Shown piece by piece: positions 26,609 through 37,923 of a stretch of DNA of 64,000 bases. The translations under genes were made by a program, and so were the position numbers. Within the stretch, counting starts at the first letter, position 1; each line of letters starts with the position of its first letter. Origin of the DNA: Rhizohabitans arisaemae (GTDB lineage Bacteria; Actinomycetota; Actinomycetes; Streptosporangiales; Streptosporangiaceae); contig NZ_BLRH01000005.1 of the NCBI RefSeq assembly GCF_025996515.1, forward strand, positions 1-64,000. Reading direction: 5' to 3'. The notes under the pieces are model-generated. The model was given only the letters and a program-made list of their open reading frames with translations. It did no database searches and was not told the origin of the DNA.

Positions 26609-27697
26609 TTGACCGACGAGTACGCCGCAACGGTCAAGCGGAACTGCGCCAGGACCCTGTCCTGGTACAAGACGGGGACGATGCGCGAGACGCTCACCGC
26701 GCTCGCCGGACTGGAGGAGGCGGACGGGCCGCCGGACGTGTACGGCGAGGGCGGCCCCGTCGCCGTCCTGGAACGGGAGACGGCCGCACTGCTCGGCAAG
26801 CCCGCCGCCAGATTCGTGGTGAAGGCGACGATCGCCCAGCAGACGGCGTTGCGGGTCTGGTGCGATCGGTCCGGGTCCCGCCTGGTGGCCGTCCACCCCA
26901 GGTCGCACATCGACGCCGACGAGGGGTCGGCCTACGAGCTGCTGCACGGGCTGCGCGGAGTCCGGCTGGGCGACACCCGGCCGTTCACGGTCGCCGATCT
27001 GGACGGGGTGGTCGAACGGCTCGGGGCGGTCACGGTGGAGCTGCCGCTCCGGGGAGCCGGGTACCGCCTCCCCACCTGGGACGAGCTGACCGGCATCTCG
27101 GCCTGGTGCCGCACCCGGGGGATCCCGCTCCACTTCGACGGCGCGCGCATGTGGGAGGCCACGACCTACTACGGGCGTCCCCTGCACGAGATCGCGGACC
27201 TGGCCGACTCGGTCTACGTCTCCTTCTACAAGGGGATCGGCGGCCTGGCGGGCTGCGCGATCGCCGGGGAGCCGGACCTGCTCACGGCGATGGGCCCGTG
27301 GCTGGACCGGCACGGCGCGGGCGTCTACGCCCTCTATCCGTACGCGCTGTCGGCGCTGGACGGCCTTCGCCGCATGCTGCCCGCGATGCCGGCCCGGGTG
27401 GCGCGGGCGCGCTCCCTCGCCGCCGCGCTCACCGCGGTCGAGGGTGTCCGGGTCGCCCCGGAGCCGCCCCAGACGAACGGGTTCCGGGTGTACCTCCCGG
27501 GTGAGCCCGCGGCGCTGGAGCGGGCCCATCTGGCGCTTGCCGAGGAGACCTCGGTCTGGCTCTTCGGGCGATTCACGGAGACCGAGCCGCCCGGGCTGAC
27601 CGCGGTGGAGGTCGAGATCCACGAGGGCGCCGCCACGCTGACCGACGACGAGGTGGTCGTGCTGGTGAAGCGTCTGCTGGAGCAGGCAGGCAACTGA
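26609..27697 (+). CDS. Threonine aldolase-like PLP enzyme
   Basis: The 362-residue fold-type I PLP enzyme has the cofactor Asp motif HFDGAR (175-180) and the Schiff-base lysine in SFYKGIGG (Lys208). It resembles low-specificity threonine aldolases and related beta-eliminating lyases. The TTG start at 26609 is supported by GGAGGA 8 bases upstream. It lies 16 bases after uvrA on the same strand and may be co-transcribed. The exact substrate is uncertain. Confidence 0.8.
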   Translation: MTDEYAATVKRNCARTLSWYKTGTMRETLTALAGLEEADGPPDVYGEGGPVAVLERETAALLGKPAARFVVKATIAQQTALRVWCDRSGSRLVAVHPRSHIDADEGSAYELLHGLRGVRLGDTRPFTVADLDGVVERLGAVTVELPLRGAGYRLPTWDELTGISAWCRTRGIPLHFDGARMWEATTYYGRPLHEIADLADSVYVSFYKGIGGLAGCAIAGEPDLLTAMGPWLDRHGAGVYALYPYALSALDGLRRMLPAMPARVARARSLAAALTAVEGVRVAPEPPQTNGFRVYLPGEPAALERAHLALAEETSVWLFGRFTETEPPGLTAVEVEIHEGAATLTDDEVVVLVKRLLEQAGN

Positions 27698-27927
27698 CCC
27701 GTGCGGGTGGACCGGGCGTATGGGCAAATAGGCTGACATAGTCGGTCGATGGCGGCCGGGCCGGCCGCGAGCGCCGTACGCCCGGGTTCCTTATCACGGT
27801 CAGACGTCGAGTCTGGCACGCTGAGCCGAACGGCCCGGCCGATTCGGCCGGGCGCCGTCGCGCCGTACCTGGTCCGTGCCCCCGGGAGACCCGCCGGGCT
27901 CCCGAGCGGCAGAGAGAAGGAGTTTTC

Positions 27928-28341
27928 ATGACGATGGACGGGAATCCCTCGCGGCGCAGGGTTCTCGGCACCGCGGGGCTCGCCGCGTGCGGGGCTGCGC
28001 TGTCGGCGTGCTCGACCGGGACCGTGCCCGCGACCCTGCCCGGCGAGATCAAGGGCAAGGAGATCGCCAAGGCCGCCGACATCCCGGTGGGCGGGGGGAA
28101 GGTCTTCTCCGAGTGGAAGGTCGTCGTGACCCAGCCCACGCAGGGCGTCTTCAAGGCGTTCACCGCCAACTGCCCGCACAAGGGGTGCGCGGTGAACCGG
28201 GTCCGGGACGGCGCGATCCTGTGCCCCTGTCACGGGAGTGAGTTCGCGGCGGACACCGGTGAGCGGCGCAAGGGCCCGGCGTCGGGGAACCTCGCCTCGT
28301 TCACGGTGCGGGTGGAGGGGGACGGGCTCATCGTGACCTGA
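27928..28341 (+). CDS. Rieske [2Fe-2S] lipoprotein, Tat-exported (copy 1)
   Basis: The 137-residue protein begins with a twin-arginine signal (SRRRVLG, residues 8-14) ending in a lipobox LSAC (Cys28), so it should be a membrane-anchored extracytoplasmic protein. The Rieske cluster ligands are CPH (Cys82, His84) and CPCH (Cys99, His102), with Cys87 and Cys101 for the stabilising disulfide. AAGGAG lies 5 bases before the ATG. It is not next to cytochrome bc genes, so it is a stand-alone electron-transfer protein of unknown partner. Confidence 0.88.
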   Translation: MTMDGNPSRRRVLGTAGLAACGAALSACSTGTVPATLPGEIKGKEIAKAADIPVGGGKVFSEWKVVVTQPTQGVFKAFTANCPHKGCAVNRVRDGAILCPCHGSEFAADTGERRKGPASGNLASFTVRVEGDGLIVT

Positions 28342-28466
28342 CTTACCCCAGGCACCCTTTGCGGATATTTCATGAACTGAACCGGAAGCGGGCTTCGTCC
28401 GTATCAGAGGGTACGGCCGGTGAAGGCCGTGGGACACCGGGATACTGCTGGGGAGTGTGGAGTTTG

Positions 28467-28952
28467 ATGGAGAACTTTGACGGCGGTGCGGCTCACACGC
28501 GCAGGACGGTCGTGTTCGGAGCCGGCGCGGCGGGGCTGACCGCGGTCCTCGCCGGGTGCAGCACCTACGAGCAGCCCTCCCAGGCCGTACCCGGGCCCGC
28601 CGCCTCCACCGGCGGCTCCTCGGCCTCCGCCCCGGTCGCCGCGGACCCCTCCGCGGCGCCGGACGCCGCGGCCCTGGCCAAGACCGCGGACATCCCGGTG
28701 GGCGGGGGCAAGATCTTCCCCGCGGAGAAGGTGGTGGTGACCCAGCCGGTCGCGGGGGAGTTCAAGGCGTTCGCCGCGGTCTGCACCCACAAGCAGTGCG
28801 CCTTGGACCGGATCGCCGACGGCATGATCCACTGTCCGTGCCACAAGAGCCAGTTCAAGATCGCCGACGGTACTCCGGTCGCCGGCCCGGCCAAGGACCC
28901 GCTCCCCCCTGCCAAGATCACTGTCACCGGCGACGCGATCGCGCTCGCCTGA
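28467..28952 (+). CDS. Rieske [2Fe-2S] lipoprotein, Tat-exported (copy 2)
   Basis: This 161-residue protein is a clear paralogue of the previous gene, sharing the block ADIPVGGGK and the KVVVTQP segment. It has a possible twin-arginine signal (TRRTVVFG), lipobox LAGC (Cys31), an Ala/Ser/Pro linker (about 32-70) and the ligands CTH (Cys106, His108) and CPCH (Cys123, His126) with Cys111/Cys125 for the disulfide. ATG at 28467 has GGAG a few bases upstream; the longer frame from 28359 lacks a signal at its N-terminus. Confidence 0.87.
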   Translation: MENFDGGAAHTRRTVVFGAGAAGLTAVLAGCSTYEQPSQAVPGPAASTGGSSASAPVAADPSAAPDAAALAKTADIPVGGGKIFPAEKVVVTQPVAGEFKAFAAVCTHKQCALDRIADGMIHCPCHKSQFKIADGTPVAGPAKDPLPPAKITVTGDAIALA

Positions 28953-29381
28953 CCGGGCCGCCGGCCTGACCGGCCGGGCCGCCGTCGCGATCCCTTCGTC
29001 CACCGGCCCCGCGTACCCGCCGTCCGCACCCGCCCCCGGGAGCCGGCCGGCGCGTCGGCCGACGAGCGGACCGTCGGCGGCCCGGCCCCACCCGACGTCC
29101 CCGGCGTTGGGCCGAGGCGCCGGCGCGGCCTGTGCCACGCCGCGACGACCGGGTATGAGCGGCGTGAGCGTCGTGCCGAGCCCGTACACGGCGGCCCGGG
29201 GTACGGTTTCCCCGCCCGGTAGGCGTGCGCCCGTACAGGTGCGGTGGTGTGTCCGGCGAGCCGGCCCTGAGGCACGCACCGGTGTTCCGGGCCGCTCTCG
29301 GGAGACCGGGGTCGCGGCCTGGCGGCGGTCCGGCCGTGGTCGCGGAGAACACGCCGAGGCCGTAGCCACTAGGCTGAGGAG
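28953..29381. other. Intergenic region between the Rieske gene and uvrC
   Basis: This 429-base stretch begins with a GC-rich hairpin (CCGGCC 28961-28966 with GGCCGG 28972-28977), which may end the Rieske transcript. The middle shows no coding potential on either strand that fits a known family. The last 12 bases hold the uvrC -10 box. Confidence 0.5.
29370..29375 (+). promoter_or_regulatory. -10 box (TAGGCT) of uvrC, leaderless mRNA predicted
   Basis: TAGGCT ends 6 bases before the uvrC GTG at 29382, so transcription should start at or next to the start codon. The GAGGAG before the GTG is too close to act as a ribosome site. Confidence 0.6.
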
Positions 29382-31325
29382 GTGGCAGATCCGGCGACTT
29401 ACCGACCCCCCTCCGGCTCGGTTCCCGACTCTCCGGGGGTCTACCGCTTCCGGGATTCGCACGACCGTGTGATCTACGTGGGGAAGGCGAAGAGCCTGCG
29501 TTCCCGGCTCAACTCGTACTTCACCGACTTCGCGGCGCTGCACCCCCGGACGCAGACGATGCTGACGACCGCGGCCCGGGTGGACTGGACCGTGGTCGGC
29601 ACCGAGGTCGAGGCGCTTCAGCTGGAGTACTCCTGGATCAAGGAGTTCGACCCCCGGTTCAACGTGAAATACCGGGATGACAAGTCCTATCCCTACCTCG
29701 CCGTGACGATGGGGGAGGAGTTCCCGCGAGTCCAGGTGATGCGCGGGGCCAGGCGGAGCGGCACCCGGTACTTCGGGCCGTACTCGCACGCCTGGGCGAT
29801 CCGGGAGACCGTCGACCTGCTGCTGCGGGTGTTCCCGGTGCGGACCTGCTCGGCGGGGGTGTTCAAGCGGGCGCACCAGGTCGGCCGGCCGTGCCTGCTC
29901 GGCTACATCGGCAAGTGTTCGGCGCCGTGCGTGGGGCGGGTGAGCCCGGAGGAGCACCGGGCGCTCGCCGACGACTTCTGCGACTTCATGGCGGGGAACA
30001 CCGGCCGGTTCCTCAAGCGGCTGGAGCGCGAGATGCGCGAGGCCGCCGCCGTGGAGGACTACGAGCGCGCCGCGCGGCTCAGAGACGACCTGCAGGCGCT
30101 CCAGCGGGCGCTGGAGAAGCAGGCCGTGGTGCTCGGCGACAGCACCGACTGCGACATGATCGCCTTGGCGGAGGACCAGCTGGAGGCGGCCGTCCAGGTG
30201 TTCTACGTCCGGGGCGGGCGGATCCGGGGGCAGCGGGGCTGGGTCGTGGACAAGGTGGAGGAGATCACCCAGGCGGAGCTGGTGGAGCAGTTCCTGCTGC
30301 AGATGTACGGCGACGCGCCGGCCGAGGCGGTGCCGCGGGAGATCCTGGTGCCCGAGCTCCCGCCGGACGTCCATGCGCTGACCGAGCTGCTGGCCGAGCA
30401 CCGCAAGGCGCGGGTCGAGGTGCGGGTGCCCCGGCGGGGCGACAAGAAGTCGCTGATGGAGACGGTGGCGCGCAACGCCAAGGAGGCGCTGACCCAGCAC
30501 CGGCTGCGGCGGGCGAGCGACCTGACCGCGCGCAGCCGGGCGCTGCAGGAGATCGCGGACGCGCTCGGCCTGGACCAGGCGCCGCTGCGCATCGAGTGCT
30601 TCGACGTCTCGCACACGCAGGGGACCGACGTGGTGGCCTCGATGGTGGTGTTCGAGGACGGGCTGGCCAGGAAGGGCGAGTACCGGCGGTTCTCGATCCG
30701 GGAGGGCGTCGACGACGTCGCCGCGATCCACGGGGTCGTGTCCCGCCGGTTCAAGCGGTATCTGGAGGAGCGTACGGCCACCGGCGAGCTGGGCGCCGAG
30801 CCGGCCCCGGAGGAGTCGGCCGACGGCGCGGGGAAGGCGGGTATGCCGATCGACCCGGACACGGGGGCGCCGCGGAAGTTCGCCTACCCGCCGGGTCTGC
30901 TGGTGGTGGACGGGGGGCCCGCGCAGGCCGCCGCGGCGCAACGCGCGCTGGACGAGCTGGGCGTGGACGACGTGGCCGTCTGCGGCCTGGCCAAGCGGCT
31001 GGAGGAGGTCTGGCTGCCCGCCGAGCCCGATCCGGTCATCCTGCCGCGCGCCAGTGAGGCTCTGTACCTTCTCCAGCGTGTCCGGGACGAAGCACATCGA
31101 TTCGCCATCACCTATCACCGGGCAAAACGATCCAAGGCGGTTGGGGTCAGCGAGCTGGACTCCGTACCCGGCCTTGGGCCTGCGCGGAAACAGGCTTTGC
31201 TGAAACACTTTGGTTCGGTGCGGCGCCTGCGAAACGCGACGATCGCGGAGATCCTTCAGGTCCCCGGAATCGGCCGGGCGACGGCGGAGGTCATCGTGGC
31301 GGCGCTGGGGGGAGAGAGATCGTGA
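29382..31325 (+). CDS. uvrC: Excinuclease ABC subunit C
   Basis: The 647-residue endonuclease makes both incisions in nucleotide excision repair. It shows the N-terminal GIY-YIG nuclease ([21 protein letters not shown]), the UVR domain that binds UvrB (FLKRLEREM...YERAARLRD), the RNase H-like C-terminal nuclease ([21 protein letters not shown]) and a double helix-hairpin-helix at the end. GTG at 29382 gives the usual N-terminus. Its stop overlaps rapZ by 4 bases. Confidence 0.96.
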   Translation: MADPATYRPPSGSVPDSPGVYRFRDSHDRVIYVGKAKSLRSRLNSYFTDFAALHPRTQTMLTTAARVDWTVVGTEVEALQLEYSWIKEFDPRFNVKYRDDKSYPYLAVTMGEEFPRVQVMRGARRSGTRYFGPYSHAWAIRETVDLLLRVFPVRTCSAGVFKRAHQVGRPCLLGYIGKCSAPCVGRVSPEEHRALADDFCDFMAGNTGRFLKRLEREMREAAAVEDYERAARLRDDLQALQRALEKQAVVLGDSTDCDMIALAEDQLEAAVQVFYVRGGRIRGQRGWVVDKVEEITQAELVEQFLLQMYGDAPAEAVPREILVPELPPDVHALTELLAEHRKARVEVRVPRRGDKKSLMETVARNAKEALTQHRLRRASDLTARSRALQEIADALGLDQAPLRIECFDVSHTQGTDVVASMVVFEDGLARKGEYRRFSIREGVDDVAAIHGVVSRRFKRYLEERTATGELGAEPAPEESADGAGKAGMPIDPDTGAPRKFAYPPGLLVVDGGPAQAAAAQRALDELGVDDVAVCGLAKRLEEVWLPAEPDPVILPRASEALYLLQRVRDEAHRFAITYHRAKRSKAVGVSELDSVPGLGPARKQALLKHFGSVRRLRNATIAEILQVPGIGRATAEVIVAALGGERS

Positions 31326-32197
31326 GTACCGAGACCACAACTCCGGAGTTCGTCATCGTCACCGGCATGTCGGGGGCGGGCCGCAGCACGGCGGCCAAGT
31401 CGCTGGAGGACCTCGACTGGTTCGTCGTGGACAACCTGCCGCCGGGGTTGCTGGCCACCATGGCCGACCTGGCCGGGCACACCCACGGCGCGGTGACCAA
31501 GCTCGCCGCGGTGGTCGACGTGCGGAGCCTCGGCTTCACCACCGACCTGCGTACGGCGGTCGAGGAGCTGGAGGGGCGCGGCGGCAGCGTGCGCGTGGTG
31601 TTCCTGGAGGCCAGCGACGAGGAACTGGTCCGCCGGTTCGAGAGCGTGCGCCGGCCGCATCCGCTGCAGAGCGACGGGCGGCTGGTGGACGGGATCGCCC
31701 GGGAGCGGGGGATCCTGCGCGAGGTCCGGGCCCACGCCGACCTGGTGATCGACACAAGCAACCTCAACGTGCACGAGCTCCGCGCGAAGATCGTCGGATA
31801 CTTCGGCGGGGAGGCGCGTTCGAGCCTGCGGGTGACCGTGGTCTCGTTCGGCTTCAAGTACGGCCTGCCGGTTGACGCCGACCTGGTGGTGGACTGCCGG
31901 TTCATCCCCAATCCGCACTGGGTGCCGGAGCTGCGGCCGATGACCGGGCTGGAGGTGCCGGTACGGGACTACGTCCTCTCCCAGGTGGGGGCGAAGGAGT
32001 TCCTCGACTCCTACGACGAGGTCATGAAGATCGTGGAGGCCGGCTACCGCCGGGAGGGCAAGTCCTACGTGACGCTCGCCGTCGGCTGCACCGGGGGCAG
32101 GCACCGCAGCGTGGCGGTGGCCGCGCAGCTCGGCGCCCGTCTGCGGGATCGGGGAGTCGAGGTCCAGGTCACCCACCGTGACGTGGGGCGCGAGTGA
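31322..32197 (+). CDS. rapZ: RapZ/YvcJ family nucleotide-binding protein
   Basis: The 291-residue P-loop protein has GMSGAGRS (15-22) and the C-terminal family signature ([26 protein letters not shown]). In E. coli RapZ is an adaptor for RNase E on the glmZ small RNA; in Gram-positive bacteria the homologue YvcJ hydrolyses GTP and its role is less clear. It is one of the conserved uvrC-rapZ-yvcK-whiA genes and overlaps both neighbours by 4 bases. Confidence 0.92.
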   Translation: MSTETTTPEFVIVTGMSGAGRSTAAKSLEDLDWFVVDNLPPGLLATMADLAGHTHGAVTKLAAVVDVRSLGFTTDLRTAVEELEGRGGSVRVVFLEASDEELVRRFESVRRPHPLQSDGRLVDGIARERGILREVRAHADLVIDTSNLNVHELRAKIVGYFGGEARSSLRVTVVSFGFKYGLPVDADLVVDCRFIPNPHWVPELRPMTGLEVPVRDYVLSQVGAKEFLDSYDEVMKIVEAGYRREGKSYVTLAVGCTGGRHRSVAVAAQLGARLRDRGVEVQVTHRDVGRE

Positions 32198-33123
32198 CGG
32201 TCAAGGTGGTGGCGCTCGGCGGCGGCCACGGACTCTACGCGTCGCTGTCCGCGCTGCGCCGGGTCACGGATCGTCTCAGCGCCGTGGTGACCGTCGCCGA
32301 CGACGGGGGTTCCAGCGGGCGGCTCCGGCGTGAGCTGGGCGTGCTGCCCCCCGGCGACCTGCGGATGGCGCTCGCCGCCCTCTGCGGCGACGACGACTGG
32401 GGACAGACCTGGAGCAGGGTCGTCCAGCACCGCTTCCGGAGCGAGGGCGAGCTGCACGGGCACGCGGTCGGCAACCTGCTCATCGTGGCGCTGTGGGAGC
32501 TTCTGGACGACCCGGTGGCCGGGCTGGACTGGGTGGGGCGGCTCCTCGGCGCGCACGGCAGGGTGCTCCCGATGGCCTCGGTGCCGCTGGACCTGGCGGC
32601 GGAGGTGGAGCTCGGCGGCGAGGTGACCACCGTGATGGGCCAGGTCGCCTGCGCCCTGACCCCGGGACGGGTCCGGGCCATCTCGCTGATCCCCCCCGAC
32701 CCCCCGGCCTCCCCGGAGGCCGTGCAAGCCGTTCTGGACGCCGATTGGGTGGTCTTCGGCCCCGGTTCCTGGTTCACCAGCGTCCTGCCGCACCTCATGG
32801 TGCCCGAGCTGGCGCGGGCGCTGGTGGAGACGCGGGCCCGTCGGCTGGTGGCGCTGAACCTCGCGCCGCAGCCGGGGGAGACCGACGGATTCTCCCCGCA
32901 GGCGCATTTGGAGGTGTTGCAGGCGCACGCCCCCGATCTCACCGTGGACGTGGTCCTCGCCGACGGGGGCGTGGTGGAGGACCGGATTCCGCTGGAGCGG
33001 GCCGCCAAGGCCCTCGGCGCCCGGCTCGTCCTCGCCGACGTGGCGAGTTCCGACGGTTCACCGCGGCATGACGCCCCCCGGCTTGCCGTTGTCCTGGACG
33101 AGATTTTCCGGGAGCAGCGGTGA
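32194..33123 (+). CDS. yvcK: YvcK/CuvA family protein (gluconeogenesis factor)
   Basis: The 309-residue cytoplasmic protein begins with the glycine-rich VVALGGGHGLYASLSALR and contains ADDGGSSGRLRRELG, the family signature for UDP-sugar binding. Homologues bind UDP-GlcNAc and support cell-wall synthesis, shape and growth on gluconeogenic carbon (CuvA in mycobacteria). GTG at 32194 overlaps the rapZ stop. Confidence 0.93.
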   Translation: MTVKVVALGGGHGLYASLSALRRVTDRLSAVVTVADDGGSSGRLRRELGVLPPGDLRMALAALCGDDDWGQTWSRVVQHRFRSEGELHGHAVGNLLIVALWELLDDPVAGLDWVGRLLGAHGRVLPMASVPLDLAAEVELGGEVTTVMGQVACALTPGRVRAISLIPPDPPASPEAVQAVLDADWVVFGPGSWFTSVLPHLMVPELARALVETRARRLVALNLAPQPGETDGFSPQAHLEVLQAHAPDLTVDVVLADGGVVEDRIPLERAAKALGARLVLADVASSDGSPRHDAPRLAVVLDEIFREQR

Positions 33124-33251
33124 TGAGCGCACGATCTGGCGCCCGGGTGCGAGAAGCTGTGCCCGGGGGCGGCCGCGGTGCCCGGCGATCGCGGTGCGAG
33201 AGCCCGGCGACATCGGCCGCCGGGTGCCGGTAAAGGGGGAGGATCTGTCCA

Positions 33252-34232
33252 ATGGCGATGACCGGCGTGGTGAAGGACGAGCTGAGCCGCTTGTCCATCC
33301 TGAAGCCGTGCTGCCGTAAGGCCGAGGTGTCCACGCTTCTGCGGTTCGTGAGCGGCCTGCACCTGGTGGGCGGCCGGATCGTGATCGAGGCGGAGCTGGA
33401 CACCAGGGTGGCGGCTTCGCGATTGCGCAAGGACATCGCGGAGGTGTTCGGCCATTCGTCCGATGTGGTGGTGCTCGCGCCGAGCGGACTCCGCAAGGGC
33501 AACCGGTACATCGTGCGGGTCTACCGGGACGGCGAGGCCCTGGCCCGCCAGACCGGGCTCATCGACAACCACGGGCGGCCGGTCCGGGGTCTGCCCCGGC
33601 AGGTGGTCGCCGGGGCGGCCTGCGACGCCGAGGCGGCCTGGCGGGGGGCGTTCCTGGCGCACGGTTCGCTCACCGAGCCCGGGCGGTCCATGTCCCTGGA
33701 GGTGACCTGTCCCGGGCCGGAGGCGGCGCTCGCCCTGGTGGGCTCGGCGCGGCGCCTGAAGATCCACGCCAAGGCGCGTGAGGTCCGCGGGATCGACCGG
33801 GTGGTGGTCCGGGACGGCGACGCGATCAGCGCGCTGCTCACCCGGCTGGGGGCGCACGACAGCGTCCTGGCCTGGGAGGAACGCCGGATGCGGCGGGAGG
33901 TCCGGGCCACGGCCAACCGGCTGGCCAACTTCGACGACGCCAATCTGCGCCGGTCGGCCCGGGCCGCGGTCGCGGCGGGCGCCCGGGTGCAGCGGGCGCT
34001 GGAGATCCTCGGGCTGGACGCGCCGGAGCACCTGGTGGTGGCGGGGCGGCTCCGGCTGGAGCACAAGCAGGCGTCGCTGGAGGAGCTGGGGCAGGTCGCC
34101 GACCCGCCGCTGACCAAGGACGCCATCGCGGGCCGGATCCGGCGGTTGCTCGCCATGGCGGACAAGCGCGCCGTCGAGCTCGGCATCCCGAACACCGAGG
34201 CCAGCCTGACCGCGGACATGCTCGCCCAGTGA
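33252..34232 (+). CDS. whiA: DNA-binding protein WhiA
   Basis: The 326-residue protein combines an N-terminal LAGLIDADG-like domain (about residues 10-190, without nuclease catalytic residues) with a C-terminal helix-turn-helix ([30 protein letters not shown]). In Streptomyces WhiA works with WhiB to switch aerial hyphae to septation. ATG at 33252 follows a GGGGGAGG site 9 bases upstream; ATG 33258 is a weaker alternative. A 128-base gap separates it from yvcK. Confidence 0.95.
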   Translation: MAMTGVVKDELSRLSILKPCCRKAEVSTLLRFVSGLHLVGGRIVIEAELDTRVAASRLRKDIAEVFGHSSDVVVLAPSGLRKGNRYIVRVYRDGEALARQTGLIDNHGRPVRGLPRQVVAGAACDAEAAWRGAFLAHGSLTEPGRSMSLEVTCPGPEAALALVGSARRLKIHAKAREVRGIDRVVVRDGDAISALLTRLGAHDSVLAWEERRMRREVRATANRLANFDDANLRRSARAAVAAGARVQRALEILGLDAPEHLVVAGRLRLEHKQASLEELGQVADPPLTKDAIAGRIRRLLAMADKRAVELGIPNTEASLTADMLAQ

Positions 34233-35620
34233 CGGTCGTCGGCCCGAGGGCGGGGCGATGGCTCCTGTTCGCCACCGTCCTCGGTTCCGGCCTGGTTTTC
34301 CTGGACGGTTCCGCCGTCAACGTCGCGCTGCCGCATCTGGGCAGGGATCTGAACGCTCCGATGGCGGGGCTCCAGTGGACGATCAACGCGTACATGCTCA
34401 CGCTCTCCGCGCTGGTCCTGCTGGGCGGGGCGCTCGGGGACCGGTACGGGCGCCGCCTGGTCTTCCTGATCGGCACGGTGTGGTTCGCCGGGGCCTCGCT
34501 GCTCTGCGCACTCGCCGGTGACGTCGTGGTCCTGGCGCTGGCGCGGGCCCTGCAGGGGGTCGGCGGAGCCTTGCTCACCCCGGGTTCCCTCGCGCTCATC
34601 CAGGCGTCCTTTCCGGCGGGGGAACGGGCCCGGGCGATCGGGATCTGGTCGGGTTTCTCGGGCCTGGCCGGGGTCGCGGGCCCGCTGCTCGGCGGCTGGC
34701 TGGTCGACGTGGCGAGCTGGCGGTGGGTGTTCCTGATCAACCTGCCGCTCGCGGTGCTCGTGGTCGCCGTCACGCTCCGGCACGTCCCGGAGAGCCGGAG
34801 CGAGGAGGGAGGCGGGAGGTTCGACGTCGCCGGGGCGGCGCTGGGGGCGCTGGGGCTGGCCGGGCTGACCGTCTGCCTCATCCAGGCGCCGGAGGCGGGC
34901 TGGGGCTCCCCGGCCGTACTGCTCTCCGGTTTCGGGGGTCTGGCGGCGATCGCCGCCTTCGTGCGGTGGGAACGGCGGACGTCTTCGCCGATGACCCCGC
35001 CGCTGCTCTTTCGCTCCCGCAGGTTCACGGGGGCCAACCTGGCGACCTTGTGCGTGTACGGGGCGCTGAGCGGTGTCTCGTTCTTCCTCGTGGTGGAGCT
35101 TCAGGTGGTGGCGGGTTTTTCGGCCCTGCGCGCCGGGCTGGCGATGCTGCCGGCGACCGTGCTCCTGCTGCTGCTCTCGGGGGCCTCGGGGGCGCTGTCG
35201 CAGCGGATCGGCCCGCGGCTGCAGATGACCGTTGGCCCGCTTGTCTGCGCCGCGGGTACCCTGATGCTGTTGCGCGTCGGTCCGGGGGCGGGCTACTGGG
35301 GGCACGTCCTTCCCGCGATGACGGTCTTCGGGTTCGGCCTCGCCGCCACCGTGGCCCCGCTCACCGCGACGGTGCTGGCGGCGGCGCCCGACCGCTACGC
35401 GGGGATCGCCAGCGGGGTCAACAACGCGGCGGCGCGGGTCGCCGGTCTGCTCGCCGTGGCCGGGCTCCCCGCGCTGGCCGGGGTCGCCGGGCTGGCCTAT
35501 GAGCATCCGGTCGTGTTCGATCAAGGCTTCCGGGTCGCGATCCTCGTCTGTGCCGGGCTTCTCGTCCTCGGGGGGGCGATCTCCCTGGCCACGATCGGAG
35601 GGAGGAGTGAAGTGGTCTAA
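34229..35620 (+). CDS. MFS transporter, DHA2 (EmrB/QacA) family
   Basis: The 463-residue protein has about 14 membrane segments, the motif [12 protein letters not shown] in helix 1 and [11 protein letters not shown] between helices 2 and 3. It should be a proton-driven efflux pump. Its GTG overlaps the whiA stop by 4 bases, so it is translated with whiA, an unusual partner for a drug pump. Its stop codon lies inside the DasR-like site that precedes gap. Confidence 0.88.
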   Translation: MTVVGPRAGRWLLFATVLGSGLVFLDGSAVNVALPHLGRDLNAPMAGLQWTINAYMLTLSALVLLGGALGDRYGRRLVFLIGTVWFAGASLLCALAGDVVVLALARALQGVGGALLTPGSLALIQASFPAGERARAIGIWSGFSGLAGVAGPLLGGWLVDVASWRWVFLINLPLAVLVVAVTLRHVPESRSEEGGGRFDVAGAALGALGLAGLTVCLIQAPEAGWGSPAVLLSGFGGLAAIAAFVRWERRTSSPMTPPLLFRSRRFTGANLATLCVYGALSGVSFFLVVELQVVAGFSALRAGLAMLPATVLLLLLSGASGALSQRIGPRLQMTVGPLVCAAGTLMLLRVGPGAGYWGHVLPAMTVFGFGLAATVAPLTATVLAAAPDRYAGIASGVNNAAARVAGLLAVAGLPALAGVAGLAYEHPVVFDQGFRVAILVCAGLLVLGGAISLATIGGRSEVV

Positions 35621-35626
35621 ACCAAT
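35611..35626 (+). promoter_or_regulatory. DasR-like operator (dre) at the gap promoter
   Basis: AGTGGTCTAAACCAAT matches the DasR responsive element consensus A(G/C)TGGTCTAGACCA(G/C)T at 14 of 16 positions. It sits about 17 bases before a TAGGGT -10 box (35637-35642), that is, at the -35 region, where a GntR-type repressor would block transcription. DasR is released by phosphorylated amino sugars in Streptomyces. Confidence 0.6.
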
Positions 35627-35636
35627 TTGCGTCCGA

Positions 35637-35642
35637 TAGGGT
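35637..35642 (+). promoter_or_regulatory. -10 box (TAGGGT) of the gap operon
   Basis: TAGGGT lies about 70 bases before the gap start and just after the DasR-like site. The -35 region overlaps that site and is not consensus, so the promoter may need an activator or be weak when repressed. Confidence 0.45.
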
Positions 35643-35649
35643 TCCATGA

Positions 35650-36714
<1,065 letters not shown>

Positions 36715-36744
36715 GCCGCGGAGGGTGAGAAGGGAAGGACCACG

Positions 36745-37923
36745 GTGAGCGTTCGGGGGATCGACGACATGGATGTGGCGGGCCGGCGCGTTCTGGTGCG
36801 CGCCGACCTCAACGTCCCCCTCTCCCAGGGTGAGATCACCGACGACGGCAGGATCAAGGCGTCCCTGCCCACGATCCGGGCGCTGAGCGAGCGCGGCGCC
36901 CGTGTGATCGTCTGTGCACACCTCGGCCGCCCCAAGGGCGAGGTCAAGCCGGAGCTGTCCTTGGCGCCGGTGGCCGAGCGGCTCGCGGAGCTGCTCGGCC
37001 GGCCCGTGCGGCTCGCCGCCGACACGGCGGGCGAGTCGGCGCGGGCGGCCGCGGCCGGGCTGGCCGACGGCGAGGTGGCGCTCCTGGAGAACCTGAGGTT
37101 CGAGCCGGGCGAGACGAGCAAGGACGACGCCGAGCGGGCCGCCTTCGCCGATCGGCTGGCGGGCCTGGCCGAGCTGTACGTCGGCGACGGCTTCGGGGCG
37201 GTGCACCGCAAGCACGCGTCGGTGTACGACGTGCCGCGGCGGTTGCCGCACGCCGCGGGCGGGCTGGTCCTCGCCGAGGTCGAGGTGCTGCGCCGGCTCA
37301 CCGAGGACCCGGCGCGGCCGTACGCCGTGGTCCTGGGCGGGGCCAAGGTCAGCGACAAGCTGGGTGTGATCGCCAGCCTGCTGGACCGGGTGGACCTGCT
37401 GCTGGTCGGCGGCGGGATGATGTTCACCTTCCTGGCGGCGCAGGGCCACGGGACGGGGTCGTCGCTGCTGGAGGCCGATCAGATCGACCGGTGCCGGGAG
37501 TTCCTGGCGTCCGGCAAGATCGTGCTGCCGGTGGACACGGTGGTGGCCGACCGGTTTGCCGCGGACGCCGACCACCGGGTCGTGGACGTCGACGCCATTC
37601 CGGACGGCTGGATGGGGCTGGACATCGGCCCGCGTACCGCCGCGCTCTTCGCGGAGCGGCTGGCGGACGCCCGTACCGTCTTCTGGAACGGGCCGATGGG
37701 CGTGTTCGAGTTCGACGCGTTCGCCAACGGCACCCGGGTGGTCGCCGAGGCGCTGGTGAAGTCGGACGCGCTGACGGTGGTCGGCGGAGGGGATTCGGCG
37801 GCGGCCGTACGCGCCCTCGGTCTGCCCGAGGATGGTTTTTCTCACATTTCGACGGGTGGGGGCGCGAGCCTTGAGTACCTCGAAGGCAAGACCCTGCCCG
37901 GCCTGTCCGCCTTGGAGGCATGA
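36745..37923 (+). CDS. pgk: Phosphoglycerate kinase
   Basis: The 392-residue enzyme makes ATP from 1,3-bisphosphoglycerate. It shows [12 protein letters not shown] near the N-terminus, HLGRPKGE, the hinge and nucleotide segments [11 protein letters not shown] and [11 protein letters not shown], and the C-terminal GGGDSAAAV and [13 protein letters not shown]. The GTG start at 36745 has GAAGGA upstream. The stop shares bases with the tpiA start. Confidence 0.97.
   Translation: MSVRGIDDMDVAGRRVLVRADLNVPLSQGEITDDGRIKASLPTIRALSERGARVIVCAHLGRPKGEVKPELSLAPVAERLAELLGRPVRLAADTAGESARAAAAGLADGEVALLENLRFEPGETSKDDAERAAFADRLAGLAELYVGDGFGAVHRKHASVYDVPRRLPHAAGGLVLAEVEVLRRLTEDPARPYAVVLGGAKVSDKLGVIASLLDRVDLLLVGGGMMFTFLAAQGHGTGSSLLEADQIDRCREFLASGKIVLPVDTVVADRFAADADHRVVDVDAIPDGWMGLDIGPRTAALFAERLADARTVFWNGPMGVFEFDAFANGTRVVAEALVKSDALTVVGGGDSAAAVRALGLPEDGFSHISTGGGASLEYLEGKTLPGLSALEA

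Noticed and set aside
23731-26910. Long minus-strand open frame opposite uvrA
   Set aside because: The plus strand encodes a full-length, motif-complete UvrA; the antisense translation shows no domain.
28374-28400. Possible ECF-sigma promoter (GAAC and CGTC) before the second Rieske gene
   Set aside because: The spacing is 18 bases and the hexamers are incomplete, so the match is not better than chance.
28404-31340. Long minus-strand open frame opposite uvrC and the second Rieske gene
   Set aside because: Antisense of two clear genes with no recognisable domain of its own.
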